In this document: positions 11,827 to 23,700 of the stretch, piece after piece
How positions within the stretch are numbered: the first letter of the stretch is position 1
Layout: each line of letters opens with the position of its first letter
NCBI GenBank assembly: GCA_024529925.1
Contig: JAFEUB010000809.1
Coordinates: 316,501-380,500, forward strand
Reading direction: 5' to 3'
DNA length: 64,000 bases
From: Ophthalmolycus amberensis
Lineage: Eukaryota; Chordata; Actinopteri; Perciformes; Zoarcidae
The notes under the pieces: model-generated
Told to the model about the DNA's origin: nothing
The model's database searches: none
The model's input: the letters and a program-made list of their open reading frames with translations, nothing else
Made by a program: the position numbers and the translations under genes

Positions 11827-12320
11827 GTGACTTCGGGAAAGTTTGTGAGGAGTTGGCACGGTTTGCTTTGTTGCGTCGACTTTCTTTTCCCTTTCTTCTC
11901 TCTTTTTCTTTTTGGTGGTGGAGGGGGATGAGAGGTGAGGCGCTGCGACCTGGCAACCCGGAACTTGTGGGTTGGGGGGCGGAGCCTCGGGGTGTGTGGT
12001 GGCGTCACGGTCGTTGGCGTCGCGCCGGAGTGTTTGCATGTAGTTACGTTGTGTCGTCGAGCGAAGAAGGAGAGAGCTGGAGTTACGTTTCCGTTGTCTA
12101 CGTCGGGAGGTAGCGGGTCTCCCTGTGCCGCCGAGATGTGGGTGACGGGAGGACGGCCGTGAGTCCGACTCTTCGTATTGTCAGATTCTGGCGGGTGGAT
12201 GCGGCTGGTCGGCGAGGTAGAGATCGCGGGTTTGGCTGCCCGGACCCTGTCGATGGCGGGTGGCGGCGTCCGTGGTGTACGTGCGTGGTGCGCGGCGTAC
12301 GTGCGTGGTGTTCCGGTTGC

Positions 12321-12443
12321 GTGCAGAAACTCGAGTGTGCCGAGGCTTGGAGTGGGTAGGTATTTATAGGAGCGTGGCCGGAAGTGGGCGAGTGGCTGAG
12401 GTGTGGTCCTGCTCCTGAAATTCAGCTAAGTTTATCTCCAATT
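12321..12443 (+). repeat. Block C, copy 2, with TATA-like box
   Basis: A 123 bp end block of the long unit, one mismatch from copy 1. Past it the composition drops at once to AT-rich host DNA ('aaaacagcaaatg'), which marks the right border of the whole array. Confidence 0.93.
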
Positions 12444-14217
12444 AAAACAGCAAATGTAAAAGCTTTCATTAACTGGAGATATGCAGGTGGAATTACGAAT
12501 GTTATGTAATTTCCACATACTGATTCCTTCCACTATTTGCGAGGCATCCTTAGTCTCATTGAAATTGATTTGTTATAAACACAAACAATGTAATAATAGG
12601 AATAAACAAAAATATATAATACGAATAAAAGGAAATAGCAGGAAGATGATTGCTGCAGCAGTTCAATATTGTGTACAAATTCTGCTTTGTTACGGTCGAG
12701 CAGTCACTGGATTAAGTTACATAGCGAATTGGACAAAACCAAGCTAATCATTTTAAAGGCAAAATAATATTATAGACAGATTCAGTACTTTTTCATAATT
12801 TAAATATATATTGAGCAGTAAAATGAAACAGTAAGGAGAGGAATGTTTACCTATTTCAACTTTAATTGTGGACAAAATCCATAAATTTGTATCCCCACAG
12901 AACTAAGGTGCTATAATGTTCTTCTACTCTCATGACAAGTTTAGATCCAGGGCCTCTAGATCTTAAACCAATATATAGCTTATTAATAGAATTTATGTGC
13001 CATATACAGTCTTCTCAGGGACAGGCTGCCTCATTATCCCACGAGCTGAATGATATTGGTGGGCTTTATTAATGTTCCACGGTATTGCCAGGGACAACCA
13101 ATAAATGCGGCGCTGGGGATTCCACCAAATGAAATGGGAATATATCATGTCTTTTAATGAAGCACTGTCAATGTGCACCACATATACCCTTATTTAAATA
13201 TGCATATGATCCTTCAAAGACATATTATTCAAAGTGCGGGTAAGTGATGGTAGCTGACTTGCCTTTTACAACCGAAGAGCTGCTTTGAACCGCCTTGGGT
13301 CCTTCCTCAGGAGAAAAACAACAGCATTGCATACAGACAAGATTCACTGCATTCTTTTTATTATTACGATATTGTTCGCGAGGTGGACTTAATGAGCACC
13401 TCGGGGCCCTGGCATGGGTTAACCATCTTTTTTCAGGGCGTCTAATCCTGTTGGAACTAATAGGAAAAGTTTACATTACAGACACGGGCATTTACAGCAA
13501 TGGGTCAGGACATCCACGCACCAGCCTTGGTTTCTCTCACCTTTCATTGGAACATAATGGAAAATCAAACATCATTATCAGTACAGAGAGCCATAAAAGA
13601 CAAATGTGTGTGTTACTGCTCACACTCTGTTTTCCTCAGTGTTTTATGTGCTCCCTTAGGAGATGTTAGGGCCTGTTGCGGATCGACCATCAATCCCAAA
13701 CTTAGTCTTTCTTTTTGTCGCAAAGGGATGTTGCTGTCTGGCCGAAGATTGACCATGGCTCAGGGCTGGATAGAGACCTATATGACAGGCCCCTCTGAGG
13801 ACTGAATGGACAGCAGTGTCTGATGAATGGCCTGCCTCCTTCTTAATCACAAAGCACCCGCACCAAGTGAGACATCAACAAAGGCGTGTGCGGCAGCGCT
13901 AGGCAAGTCCAAGGTTCTCAATATACCTTTGGTGACAAACTGAGTTTTTGGTGGTATATCAACGCAGTTTCTTTTTTCACAATTGGTTATGTTCACTCAG
14001 TTCAATAACAATGTTTTTCTTCTCATTGTACGTAAATCCCATGAAAAGACCAAAGTCAACAAATAATTGATCCAATCAATAAGTATTATCTTTCTGTGTT
14101 CCTATAGGCCTCCGTGTTTTAATTGAATGTTCTTTAAAGAAAAGGAAAACATTATGAGCACTGCCCTCGTATCTTTTTAATCACTGCCACATTCACCGTC
14201 CTGCTGCTGTAAATGCT
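12444..14217. other. Intergenic stretch, nothing recognised
   Basis: AT-rich with only short unsupported ORFs. The part at about 12990-13190 looks less biased in composition than its neighbours and could be a conserved non-coding element, but that cannot be judged from one sequence. Confidence 0.45.
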
Positions 14218-14225
14218 CACTAGAG

Positions 14226-14493
14226 CAGTGATTGTCAAAGTGGGGTCCATGATGCAAAAGTCTTCAGATTCATTTTTTTTAATAATTTTGTTCAAATAAT
14301 AATACAATTTGAATACATGTCTCATATCTTTCTAATGCACTTACTACATAATTCTCTTTATTGTTCTTTTACATTAACTAAAACTATAGAAGTGTAAAAG
14401 AAAATAGGCCAAGTCAAATTTGCCCAATGGACAGCAAAGGGCATTTTCTCTTTCTTGTCAGGGGTCTTTGGCTGAAAAAGAGAAGCTCCAGTG
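14226..14493. mobile_element. hAT-like miniature inverted-repeat element
   Basis: The left end reads 'cagtgattgtcaaagtgggg' and the right end 'ggggtctttggctgaaaaag' then 'agaagctccagtg'. Both ends resemble the ends of a non-autonomous hAT family that I know from teleosts, typically starting CAGTGGTTCTCAAAGTGGGG. The flanks are cactagag (14218-14225) and cattagag (14494-14501), an 8 bp target duplication with one mismatch, as expected for hAT. There is no coding capacity at 268 bp, so it must have been moved in trans. The terminal inverted repeat is imperfect, which suggests age. Confidence 0.75.
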
Positions 14494-16050
14494 CATTAGA
14501 GCACCAAATGTGTGTTAATCCACAGCGGAAAAATAGTTTTTTTAGGAAATTACTTTTTTATTTTTTATTTAACATTTCATTAAAATAAAACGTAATGTGT
14601 ATGTCTTCAATAGGATGGATTGGACCCACAGATGAGTATTGAAACACAGGCTAACACATTGTTGGTTTTGGTCTCTTCACAACCCTTCAAGCATTGGTTG
14701 ACATAAAGAAAACATAGACTAACAGCAGTTATTGCCCTTTAAAATATTAGTGTCTGAGTTTGCTTATGAATGGGAAATTTCAGAAAAGGCTATGCATGAA
14801 ATGTTTTATTTCCTTCCCCAAAGCTTTTCTGTACTTTTTTCTGAGTCTCATTTAAGAATTGCAAAATGTAAGACCTAATAGTCCGAAAAAAAGGCTTGCG
14901 TCAGTGGAAAAAGGTGACCCTAAATATATCCTTCAGTGTTTGCACCTTGATGAGTGGCAAGCAAAATTGTCCTTCAGAGCCTGTTATTATTTGAGCAAGC
15001 TATTGCAATGCACGGCGCACGGTGAGCCTGGAGCATAGGTTGCATTTTGCTGGACACTCCACTGCAAAATGAGACTAGTCAAGCCCTAATGTAACCAGCA
15101 AAAGCTGGATAAAAATCTATACAAACTCAATTATGAATCAATTTGAGTTTGTGTCAGACAGTCTGGTGCCAACAGAGTGGATTTTTTATTAACTTATGGT
15201 CTGGGAAGAATGAAACACTTTTCATTTGTGTACTTCAGTATGTTGCTTCATGATTCAGAGGAAGGGTGTTCACACTTTGTCTTTGAGGGACTTATCTCTC
15301 ATGGTGGACTGTGTGTCCTAATTGTGAAGTGTATTTTTTAGTTTGCTACTTCACTGCTCAAGAGTGTTAAGTTATGAAGATGTGAGCAGATAGAGAACCT
15401 ATGGTGCAAAGCAGAAGGTAGCTCAACAGTTGATTGAGTAATTAAAATGAAATCCCTCCCACATTGATTCGTATTACCACGTTGCTGTAGTACATTTGAG
15501 GACAGATGGATTTTTTTTTACCCTGCACCCCACTGTCCTGCTCTAGCGTATCAAACTAGGTCACAGGCTTGAATATTCATGATCCTCTATGACAACTCCC
15601 CGCTATTCCATGTCAAGACCTATGTTAATTCTGAGATTTGCACATTCCAGCTTGCTTGAAACTCTTTAACTTCACTCCCTCAGATTTTGAGAACCAGTTT
15701 GACAACCTTAGCCACGCTGAAAGGAAAATATTGGGCTGCACAAGACTCGTACAAAATATGCCTTACATCCAAAGTTTGGTGTACATTTAAAGCAAGTCAT
15801 TTCTCTGCTTTAGTGGACATATGGCTGCCATTTTGAAGGGTCACTCAGGATACATCTGTGATAGCTTGAGATGTTATTGATTTGAACAAGATAGCCATGT
15901 GGCCAATGGGATTCCCAGAGAATGCTGTTGTTTTGCACATAGAATGTAATGGTCAGTTAGACCCACAGCTCATCAACATTACAATCCACCTGTCAATCAT
16001 TGTCCGTCACGTCGTTATCATCTGCCAATTGCCATCTCTATTATATTGTA

Positions 16051-16097
<47 letters not shown>

Positions 16098-16098
16098 C
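16051..16098. repeat. (GT)n microsatellite
   Basis: More than 20 GT units broken only by gtgc near each end. ORFs through it encode runs of Cys-Val and are artefacts. Confidence 0.95.
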
Positions 16099-16944
16099 AC
16101 ATGCACACAAACACACAGGGGTTCTATTAAAAGTTGCCCTACAGTCGTTTGTCCTTTTTTGTGCCTAACTCATACACCTGACACTTGCCGGGAATACATG
16201 CTCTGTCCCATAAGGTCAATAAAGCCACTAAAGAATTGCCCAACAGAAATGACAGTATTTCCCCCTGACATTTACACCCAGCGTGATGACCTCTCATTAG
16301 TAAGAAAGCGGGTCGTAGAGGATCTAGTAGTTATCAATTCTTGAGTGAGAAACGGAAGCTGTGTATACTTCATCTTGGGAAATAAAACAACTCTCTTGGT
16401 AGTCATTTACTACTTTGTTGCCAAGAGCAGCATCATTAATTGGAAATGGTGTGGAATGCTTGGCATGGGCCTTTCCTAACAAGTTGACAGAGAACGGAGG
16501 TTTTCACAGCCAAACTGTGGGTGCGTTCAGCACAGAAATAGTAGGGTGGAAAGCAAATGTGGTGGGAACGTGCAATGTTTCATGAAAAAGAAGAACCGTT
16601 TTAGATGAAAGCTAGTTGGGAAAACTGTAATTCTACATACAGTAGCTAACTGTTTTAAAATATATTGTCCTGTTGTTGTTTTTTACTTCTCCTCTGCTTT
16701 TTTTCTGTATCTTTGCTGTTTTTTAATGCGTCATTTTTTATTTCTTTTCCCCCCAGTCGTTCAAAATTACAAGCGCCCTGTTGATGTATCTTGAAGATGA
16801 GTATCCACTGAGATTGGGCTTCTGTAGCTGAACAGGCCCAGGGGAGCCTCATCACCCCCGCTGTAATAGTCAAGAACAAAAGGAGTGGAGCGGGAAGGAG
16901 AGGAGAGAGGCAAGAATTCCACTGAGCTACCACAAAGAACCCAA

Positions 16945-16961
16945 CCCCCCCCCCCCCCCCC
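16945..16961. repeat. C17 homopolymer
   Basis: Seventeen consecutive C. Length is likely to be polymorphic or mis-assembled. Confidence 0.95.
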
Positions 16962-18275
16962 ATCTCACACCGTCTACGTGAAGATAGCTCGATCCTCATC
17001 TCACCCTGGGAGAGAGATATACGGAGGCATATTGATCATAGTCTGCTTACAGCTGTCATTAATTCAGACAACTCTGAGCTTAATTAGAAGTTTTATTTCT
17101 GGCTCTTTGTTACTCAGTGGCATTAGATGTCCCCCCCCCTCCTCCTCCTACTTAGTGTGACACAGATGCTGCCCCTCTCCACCTCCCTCTGCCAAATCCA
17201 ACATTTAAAGATTTATCTCTTAAATGAGAACCTGTGGTAAACAGGCTAATCTGTTTGGCTGCACTCACGGTCATGGCTGAATCAAACATTTGACAATGCT
17301 AAGCTCTTGAATCTTCCTATCTCTCTCTCTGGCAGAAGGCCTCTTTCTGACTCCCTTCGGGACTCCTTCATTGTTTATCCTACCGATCGCATTCTTCTAG
17401 CTTTTTGCCGTGCTGCAGGGGTGTGGCCGGACTTTTGTCTCGTCTGACAGAGAGTTCATTACATGATTGGCGAGGAGCTAATGCAATAACGCTCATCACG
17501 TGCCGCTACCGGGGCCAAGTCCAGCCATTCAAGCAGCACTCTGTATTCTTCTTCCTCTCCTCTCTCCCTCTGTCTTGTGGAGGCAGTCTGCTACCTCTGC
17601 CGTGGTGACAGGTTTCCTCTGAGGTATTTAACCACTTGTCTTGCAAAACCCCTTTTAATTGAAATTACCCATTGGCTGATAAGCTTCTGGAGCCTTATCG
17701 GGGAGGAGATATAGTGGTTAGGGTCTTTCATGCTGGAAGCTTTTGCTCTTGCGTGCTTCTCTCACTCTTTTTCTTATTGCCTTTCTCTCTCTTCAGTTCT
17801 CAACTTCGTTCTGTCTCTTTTTTTTCCAAATGGATGATCTTTTATGTTTTCTTTATTCCTTCTGTTTGCTTCTCCTCCACTTTTTCCAGGTTTGAAAGTT
17901 GCCAAGTCAAGCATCCTGTCTTTGGTGCTGTTGTTGCGACTTCGTAGCATGCAATACACTACATGAGCCAGTAAGCACTTTGCTTCTTATCTGACATATA
18001 CAGACCTATGAACCACGATGACACGCCTCCCCTGTGGTGAGCTGTGAGAAGTCACCGGTTAAGAAAGCTACTGCTGCTCCAGCCTAAGTCACTATCCCTG
18101 TGTGTCTTCAACTCAAAATAGCTTTGCAGCCGTCTCATCAGTCAGCACACAAACTGCTCATTTATCATTCCGCTGGTTCAGGCACATTACACACGAATGC
18201 AGAAGTACCATAATTAGGTCAGTAACAATCTGTTATTTAAATTCTGTCACAGTCAAAACTTGACAACTTCCCTCC

Positions 18276-18315
18276 CACACACACACACATACTCACTCAC
18301 TCACTCACTCACTCC
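18276..18315. repeat. Compound (CA)n-(ACTC)n microsatellite
   Basis: A short CA tract followed by about seven ACTC units. Confidence 0.9.
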
Positions 18316-19587
18316 TAGTGAGACAACAGAATCAGCAGCAGAATTCGTCTTTTTTTTTTAAGTGACGGAGAATTAAGTGATGACATCATTTTTATTAAAG
18401 AATTCATCTGGGGTTATTTCAGTCAGCTTCTGCCGGGGCTGAAGTCGTCTCTATTCAATGCTGTTCTTGGCTTGGGTACTCTGAAGCATGCAGACTTCTT
18501 TCGCATAGCACTGAAAGACGAACGATGTTATCAAGTCAAAGACTGTAACAGTGCGTTGGCATGCCAATAGAAATGCACATTAGCTCTCTTCAGGATCCCC
18601 TGATTTCTAGTTGCAGCACAGCACACTGCACTTTTGAATGGGCTCCAACTCAGCAGGCTAAATTCAATATGAAAATGCAATCTGCATAAAGCAAGGTAAA
18701 CAACCGCAAATGTATCCTTACAATTCCAAAGATGTCATGAATACATGCACGGCAGGATGGGCTTATGAGTACACACAGCTCAAAAGGCTGCTTGTATGTT
18801 CAAGAAAACACGCCGCAGCTACCTGGAAATATAGACTCAGGGATTTTTTTTGTTTTTGTTTTGAGTCAGTAAATAAACTTCAGCCTCTGCCCTGTTGAAT
18901 ATAATTCGAAGGCTATGCCCCGCCGAATATAATTTGAAGAGTACTTACTATGCTGAAACCCACATCACTCTTCAGGCATGACACAAATGAGTAATTCAGT
19001 GGTCATTTATAATGAAGAGGCTGTTTTTATCACAACTCTTGGTATGAACAAATCAATGTGACACCAGTGTTACATCTGAATAATTCATCGGCGGTTATTA
19101 GGCCCTTTCATTTACACGTACTAATTGGAAGTACTGCTGCACACATTCCTGTATGATAATAGTTAAGCTGTCAAGTGCACATGAAGGCAAATAGACCTCT
19201 CATACTTGGTGGTTTGTACGTATATGCTTAACTATATGATTGCTGAAATGATGTGTCAAAATAGGGGATGTTTGAGTAGCAAGCAGCACATGGCGAAAAT
19301 GAACCACAAATCAGTTGTTATTTTTCTTTCAGATTTCTCGGTTTCTTTTAGAAATAATTTCGGCATGTGTCAAGTCAACCTCATGACTCACTCTTTAAAT
19401 GAAAGAGTATATATTCAAATATGTATACGTATATATATTCAATTGCACTCTGGCGGATACAGATGTGCTCTCTGAGTTAGAACCCTCTACGCGCTCGCTT
19501 GACCCCATACCTACCCTGTTTTGTTAGACTGTTTTAAACTGCCTCTCGGATGAATTATTAAGTATAGTTCACCATTCTTTTTTCACA

Positions 19588-19920
19588 GGCACCTTGTCTG
19601 TTCCTTTAAAGACTGCCATGGTTAGACCACTTCTCCCAAAAAGCAATCTAGATTCCTCAGTTTTTGGTACACTGACTGGAAAGTTGTTTTTCAACAGGTA
19701 AATCTTACCTTTCTCTGTGTAGTTTTTAAATCACTGAATGGTCTGGCATTGCTGACATGCTTATTATATAGGTACCTATAGCAGGTCCCTCAGATCATCT
19801 GCATCTGGCCTCCTGGTCCTCCCAAGGATTTCAACAAAAATGAATGGGGACACAGCTTTTAGCAACTCTGGCCCAAGTCTCTGGAACAGTCTGCCTGAAG
19901 ATCTGAGTGGACATGCTTAT
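19588..19920 (+). pseudogene. LINE reverse transcriptase fragment
   Basis: Two separated pieces of one ORF2-type protein lie in different frames. The first (19588-19665) carries 'TAMVRPLLPKS', corresponding to the conserved FKTAVVRPLLKKP-like region. The second (about 19722-19920) carries 'FKSLNGLA', 'SRSLRSS' and 'WNSLPEDL', the usual C-terminal landmarks of fish L2-clade LINEs. The catalytic core between them is missing. Clade assignment rests on family knowledge and is tentative. Confidence 0.78.
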
Positions 19921-19964
19921 TAAAAGAAACCTTTAGGCATATCTTTTCAGCCTGGCTTTTACTT

Positions 19965-20580
19965 AAAACGGGCATCCCAAAATCAAAAATGCACGTTTTT
20001 CCTCTTACCTGCAGAGTTATTTATCAATCTAGATTGTTTTGGTGTGAGTTTCCTAGTTTTGGAGATATTGACCGCAGAGATTTCTGCCTACTCTTGAATA
20101 TAATGGGACTATAAGGCACTCGCCTTGTGGTGCTTAAAGCACCCCAAAAAATGACAGAAATCATGACCCGGTTACTCAAGATGATCCACACACACCTTGT
20201 TGTGAGCTGTTCTATGTAGGTAGGAACTAAGAAGGTCAATGGAAGCCGGTGACATGGAGCTACAACTTTAGACACTTGTTGCTGCGTGACACGCTCCAAA
20301 TCTGTTGAACGGGACTCCAATGATGCGGTAAAGCATTTTTGTATTACCCTGTCGTGTCCCCTTCTTTTACCCCACAATTCATCTTCCATTAGGTCTAAAA
20401 AATGGAAGAAAAACAGTGTCTTGCCTTTAGCCAGTTCCCAACACTATTTAACAACATAAGTGCGTCAATAAGGGCTTTAGCAACACTTCAACGGCGACTC
20501 TGCGACAATGTGGCTGGCTTCGTTTGGCCGTTTTGTTGTATATGTCGCTCTAGTGGGAACATAGCATAAGCCTTACTCAT
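19965..20580. repeat. Dispersed teleost repeat inserted in the LINE
   Basis: Landmarks are 'ggagatattgaccgcagaga' (20060-20079), 'taatgggactataaggcact' (20100-20119), 'cgccttgtggtgcttaaag' and 'aatcatgacccggttactca' (20158-20177). These match a repeat that I have seen in many fish genomes. A minus-strand ORF of 121 codons (20024-20389) runs through it, but no known domain is evident. The limits are approximate and no target duplication is clear. Confidence 0.65.
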
Positions 20581-20780
20581 TGTTTTCATAATATTTTTAA
20601 TCTTTCTTGTTCATTTCTTCTAGTGACTTCATTTATTGTTAACATTTGGTTGTTTATTTTTTATCTTGAAAAATGCTATTGTTGTAAAGTTGTGTTGTCA
20701 CCCTTTGTCTGTGCTGTTTAAATCTTGCTCTGTGAAGCACTAACGTTTAAGGACCACATAAATACAGTTGAGTTGAGTTT

Positions 20781-23700
20781 GCGGATAATAATGCTGTACT
20801 TTTACTAAAGTAAGAAATCAAAAGCAATCGTAATGGAATATTTTACATTTCTGTATTCTTACTTAAGATTATTGTATGCTGTATGCTTATTCTACCACTG
20901 AACACATCAAACCACATATATAAAATGCAGATTCAGTATTTTCTACCTGACTAAGTTTCCATAGTGGAAGCTGCAGCGGAAAACGGTATTTTTGGGTGTG
21001 ACCAACAAGATCAAAGAAAGCCTTGGGCATATCTGAGATTTACGTTGCTCAACTGGGGAGTTGAGGAAGGTAAAATGAACAGATTAAAAAGCCAGTAAAT
21101 ACAAGGAAACAGAGCGAGCAATGTGCTGCAGATGGAGGGGAGTGGAAAGCGGGCACTGCTCCGGACGGGCGTGACCTGAGAAACACCATGTGGAGGTAGA
21201 AGGACCCGCCGGAGCCACCTGAGCCTTGACTCTGTCTGAAACAGGAGTGCTTCGTTGACAAGCCATCACTCAGAGACTCCGACGGGGCTTTCAGCAGACC
21301 CCCGTCCTCCCTGGCCCTTCTCCCAACACCAGCCCCCTGACACACACGCTCGAACCCTACACCACAATGTATGTCAGCACAGTCATTAGGGTAATTGCTG
21401 ATTACGTGCACAATTGTCTCACCCAACTCTGGCAGACGTCCATCAATCCACAAGTAGGTTGTCTTACATTTGCAATGACTGGTCTGAAAGAAGATTGTTC
21501 AGGATGTTGACTTCTTATTTCTCTAACAAATTATGTCCTGGAGAATTTTTTTCATGGAGAGAATTTGCTTTACTCAGACAAGTTTCATTGTAATATTCAC
21601 ACCCACCCTTGAACAGTCAAGTGAAATATGACTGGCCAGATGTCACCGACACAATATGAAAACTCACGGCAAATGCTTTCGTATTGAGGCCTGCTGATGG
21701 ATAAGTGGACGATGTGTCACAGACAGGTAGCTGTGAAAAATGGCCCTTGTTATGCTTGTAGACAGTCAAGGTATCAGTGGAATTCAAAGCGGTGAAATTC
21801 GTTGCAGGCCCTTTGACAGTCTGTCCTCATTAGTGGAGGTTAAAAACGGTATATATTAAGTTTACAGTTTGTTTTTTGTTTTTACACTGGCTATAGTCTA
21901 CATTCTCTGCATTTCAACTGTCAGAGGATAGACATCGGACTGATCATCAATCAATCCGATTTTTAAACCTCTTACATCGAATTTGGCAGATTACGATTTT
22001 ATTTGTGTGTGTTTGTTGATGTTTAAACCACAGATTTGGCAAGTCTTAGTGTCTGCTTAACCAGAGAGTCCTCGTTTAATCAAACCAAAGTCCATGTACA
22101 ATTCTGGCTGACACTTATATTGAGACTTAGGACCTGAATCCGTCATCTGATAAAAACGCACAGAAACCTTGTAAACTGAGTTTGATGCGTTTTATTATTC
22201 TATTAGTTGCGAACATTCTCATTACCGACAAAACTGAATTAATTACGTGGGTGCAATGGATTGTGCTGGTCCTGAACAGGGCTAATTAATTAATGACATT
22301 AGCAATAAGCTATCGTTTAACTGACTCGACCGCAGTCACTACTGTCTACTCTTTTGTACATCCTTTGAACAACATAAATAAGTTCACCATATGCTATTTT
22401 GGATGATGACTGCATTTCAGTGGCTCTGGGTGGTCAAACAACTCTGACTGATGCAAAACATCAAACCTGTTCTGAAAACTTTGATGAGAGACAAAGGTTT
22501 CAGGGTTGGTGTCTAAACATGATTGACACAATCGTATTTATTTCTAATTGTGTTACAATTTTTGACAATGTAATACGGACGGTGCAAAGGCCTTCATAGC
22601 GAAGAAGCAAATAGATTATCTGTGCCATTCTGACGGTAACTTTGAAAGAACAATCTCTTTTGATGGAGTCCTCTCTTGATGGAGAACAGGTTTCCCTGTG
22701 GAATTGAAGCAGTGTCTGATTACACTCCTCGTCCAAAACATCAGTTTGATCAGCTTTTTTTCTCAGGCTGGCTCAGTCACACTGATGAATATTTCTAATT
22801 TCTATTTGGAGACAAAAATCAGCTCTCGTTAAAAATGCATGATTTCATAACAGCACCATGATAACAATATTAACCCATTCAAACAAGCTCACCTTTGCAA
22901 TTACAGCGATCAGGAGTGATATCAAAAGGGAGGGCATGCTGATGCTGGCCCTGTGTAGTCAGGCTACATCTCCATTTACTTATGTTGATTCCAGGTGATC
23001 ACACTGAGTTGCCCTTTAAAATGTGTTATTTATGGCTGTTTGTCAACGTCAACCGAGTAGAAAATTGCTCCTGGCTCATCTTTGTGCTCTCCCTTGTGGC
23101 AAGGGCAAAAACCTGGCGGAGGTGGTGAGGGTGGACAGATAGAGAAGGCGATTGAGGTGAGTGGTCCTTCATCAGTACCAGGTGATGAGTTTATGCGTCC
23201 TCACTCGCCAGTGGCCCTGAGGCCATGACCTCCCATCCATCCCCTTACGCTCTCATTCATTTCACTTTCATAAGCACCAGTAATGACTTTGCTCCAATGA
23301 ATGAGAGAGAGAGAGAGATGGCTGAGGCACTTGTTGGGGTGAAATGGAATCTTCTTCCTGCAATGGCAATTGCTTGTGCTCTTAGAAAACCCTGCAAGGG
23401 GATATATAGCTATTACTGAGGTCACGCAGGACAGGAATAACAATCATTTTCACCTTCTCATGTACACACACTACTTTATGCAGCTGACACTCAAACGGAT
23501 TGACACATGCCTAAGCGCAGACATGCATGCACATAGACTGATAGCATACACAGTCACACGCACTCAAACAGTGGCTGATGGACCAGCAGCTCTGTGCATT
23601 GTAATATGCTTGGGAGCCTGTACAGGGATTAGCAGCTCATTTCAGTGGCTGCACAGTTGGCCTTCACAGTCTCCCAGGGGAAGGAGACAGCTGTGCGGGG

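Larger units (their letters stand above)
10814..12443 (+). mobile_element. Unclassified GC-rich element, long unit
   Basis: A 1,630 bp unit starting with block B (10814-10961) and ending with block C (12321-12443). The interior (10962-12320) is very GC- and CpG-rich compared with its AT-rich surroundings. It holds module A (11312-11649), an imperfect 119 bp tandem pair (11591-11826), a polypyrimidine patch on the plus strand near 11880-11915 and G-rich tracts. Short ORFs occur in every frame but are Pro/Arg/Gly-rich low complexity, with no reverse transcriptase, transposase or Rep/helicase motif. It looks like a non-autonomous or regulatory-type element. The family is not recognised. Confidence 0.6.
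14502..19587. other. Intergenic stretch with simple repeats
   Basis: No supported gene. It holds the (GT)n at 16051-16098, a C17 run (16945-16961) and a (CA)n/(ACTC)n tract at 18276-18315. A short near-duplicate 'gaatataattcgaag' / 'gaatataatttgaag' (near 18897 and 18925) is too small to interpret. Confidence 0.5.
19588..20780 (+). mobile_element. Decayed non-LTR retrotransposon, interrupted
   Basis: Reverse-transcriptase-type remnants are readable. From 19588 the frame gives GTLSVPLKTAMVRPLLPKSN followed by LDSSV, the pre-palm segment seen in L2/Rex-like LINEs. A jump at about 19669-19720 lands in the C-terminal region (FKSLNGLA, then after a frameshift SRSLRSS and LWNSLPEDL by about 19912). 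The 3' UTR end appears at about 20690-20780 ('tctgtgaagcac' ... 'ataaatacagttgagttgag'). The central domain with the YxDD active site is deleted, there are stops and frameshifts, and about 600 bp of another repeat sits between coding remnant and 3' end. It is dead. Confidence 0.8.

Noticed and set aside
11432..12039. Overlapping minus-strand ORFs of 174 and 169 codons
   Set aside because: Both are repeated Pro/Ser-rich translations of the 119 bp tandem repeat in different frames. Open frames in all phases point to composition, not coding.
10476..12443. CACTA (EnSpm) transposon, because the units begin 'cactag'
   Set aside because: The other end has no matching 'ctagtg' inverted terminus and no 3 bp target duplication was seen.
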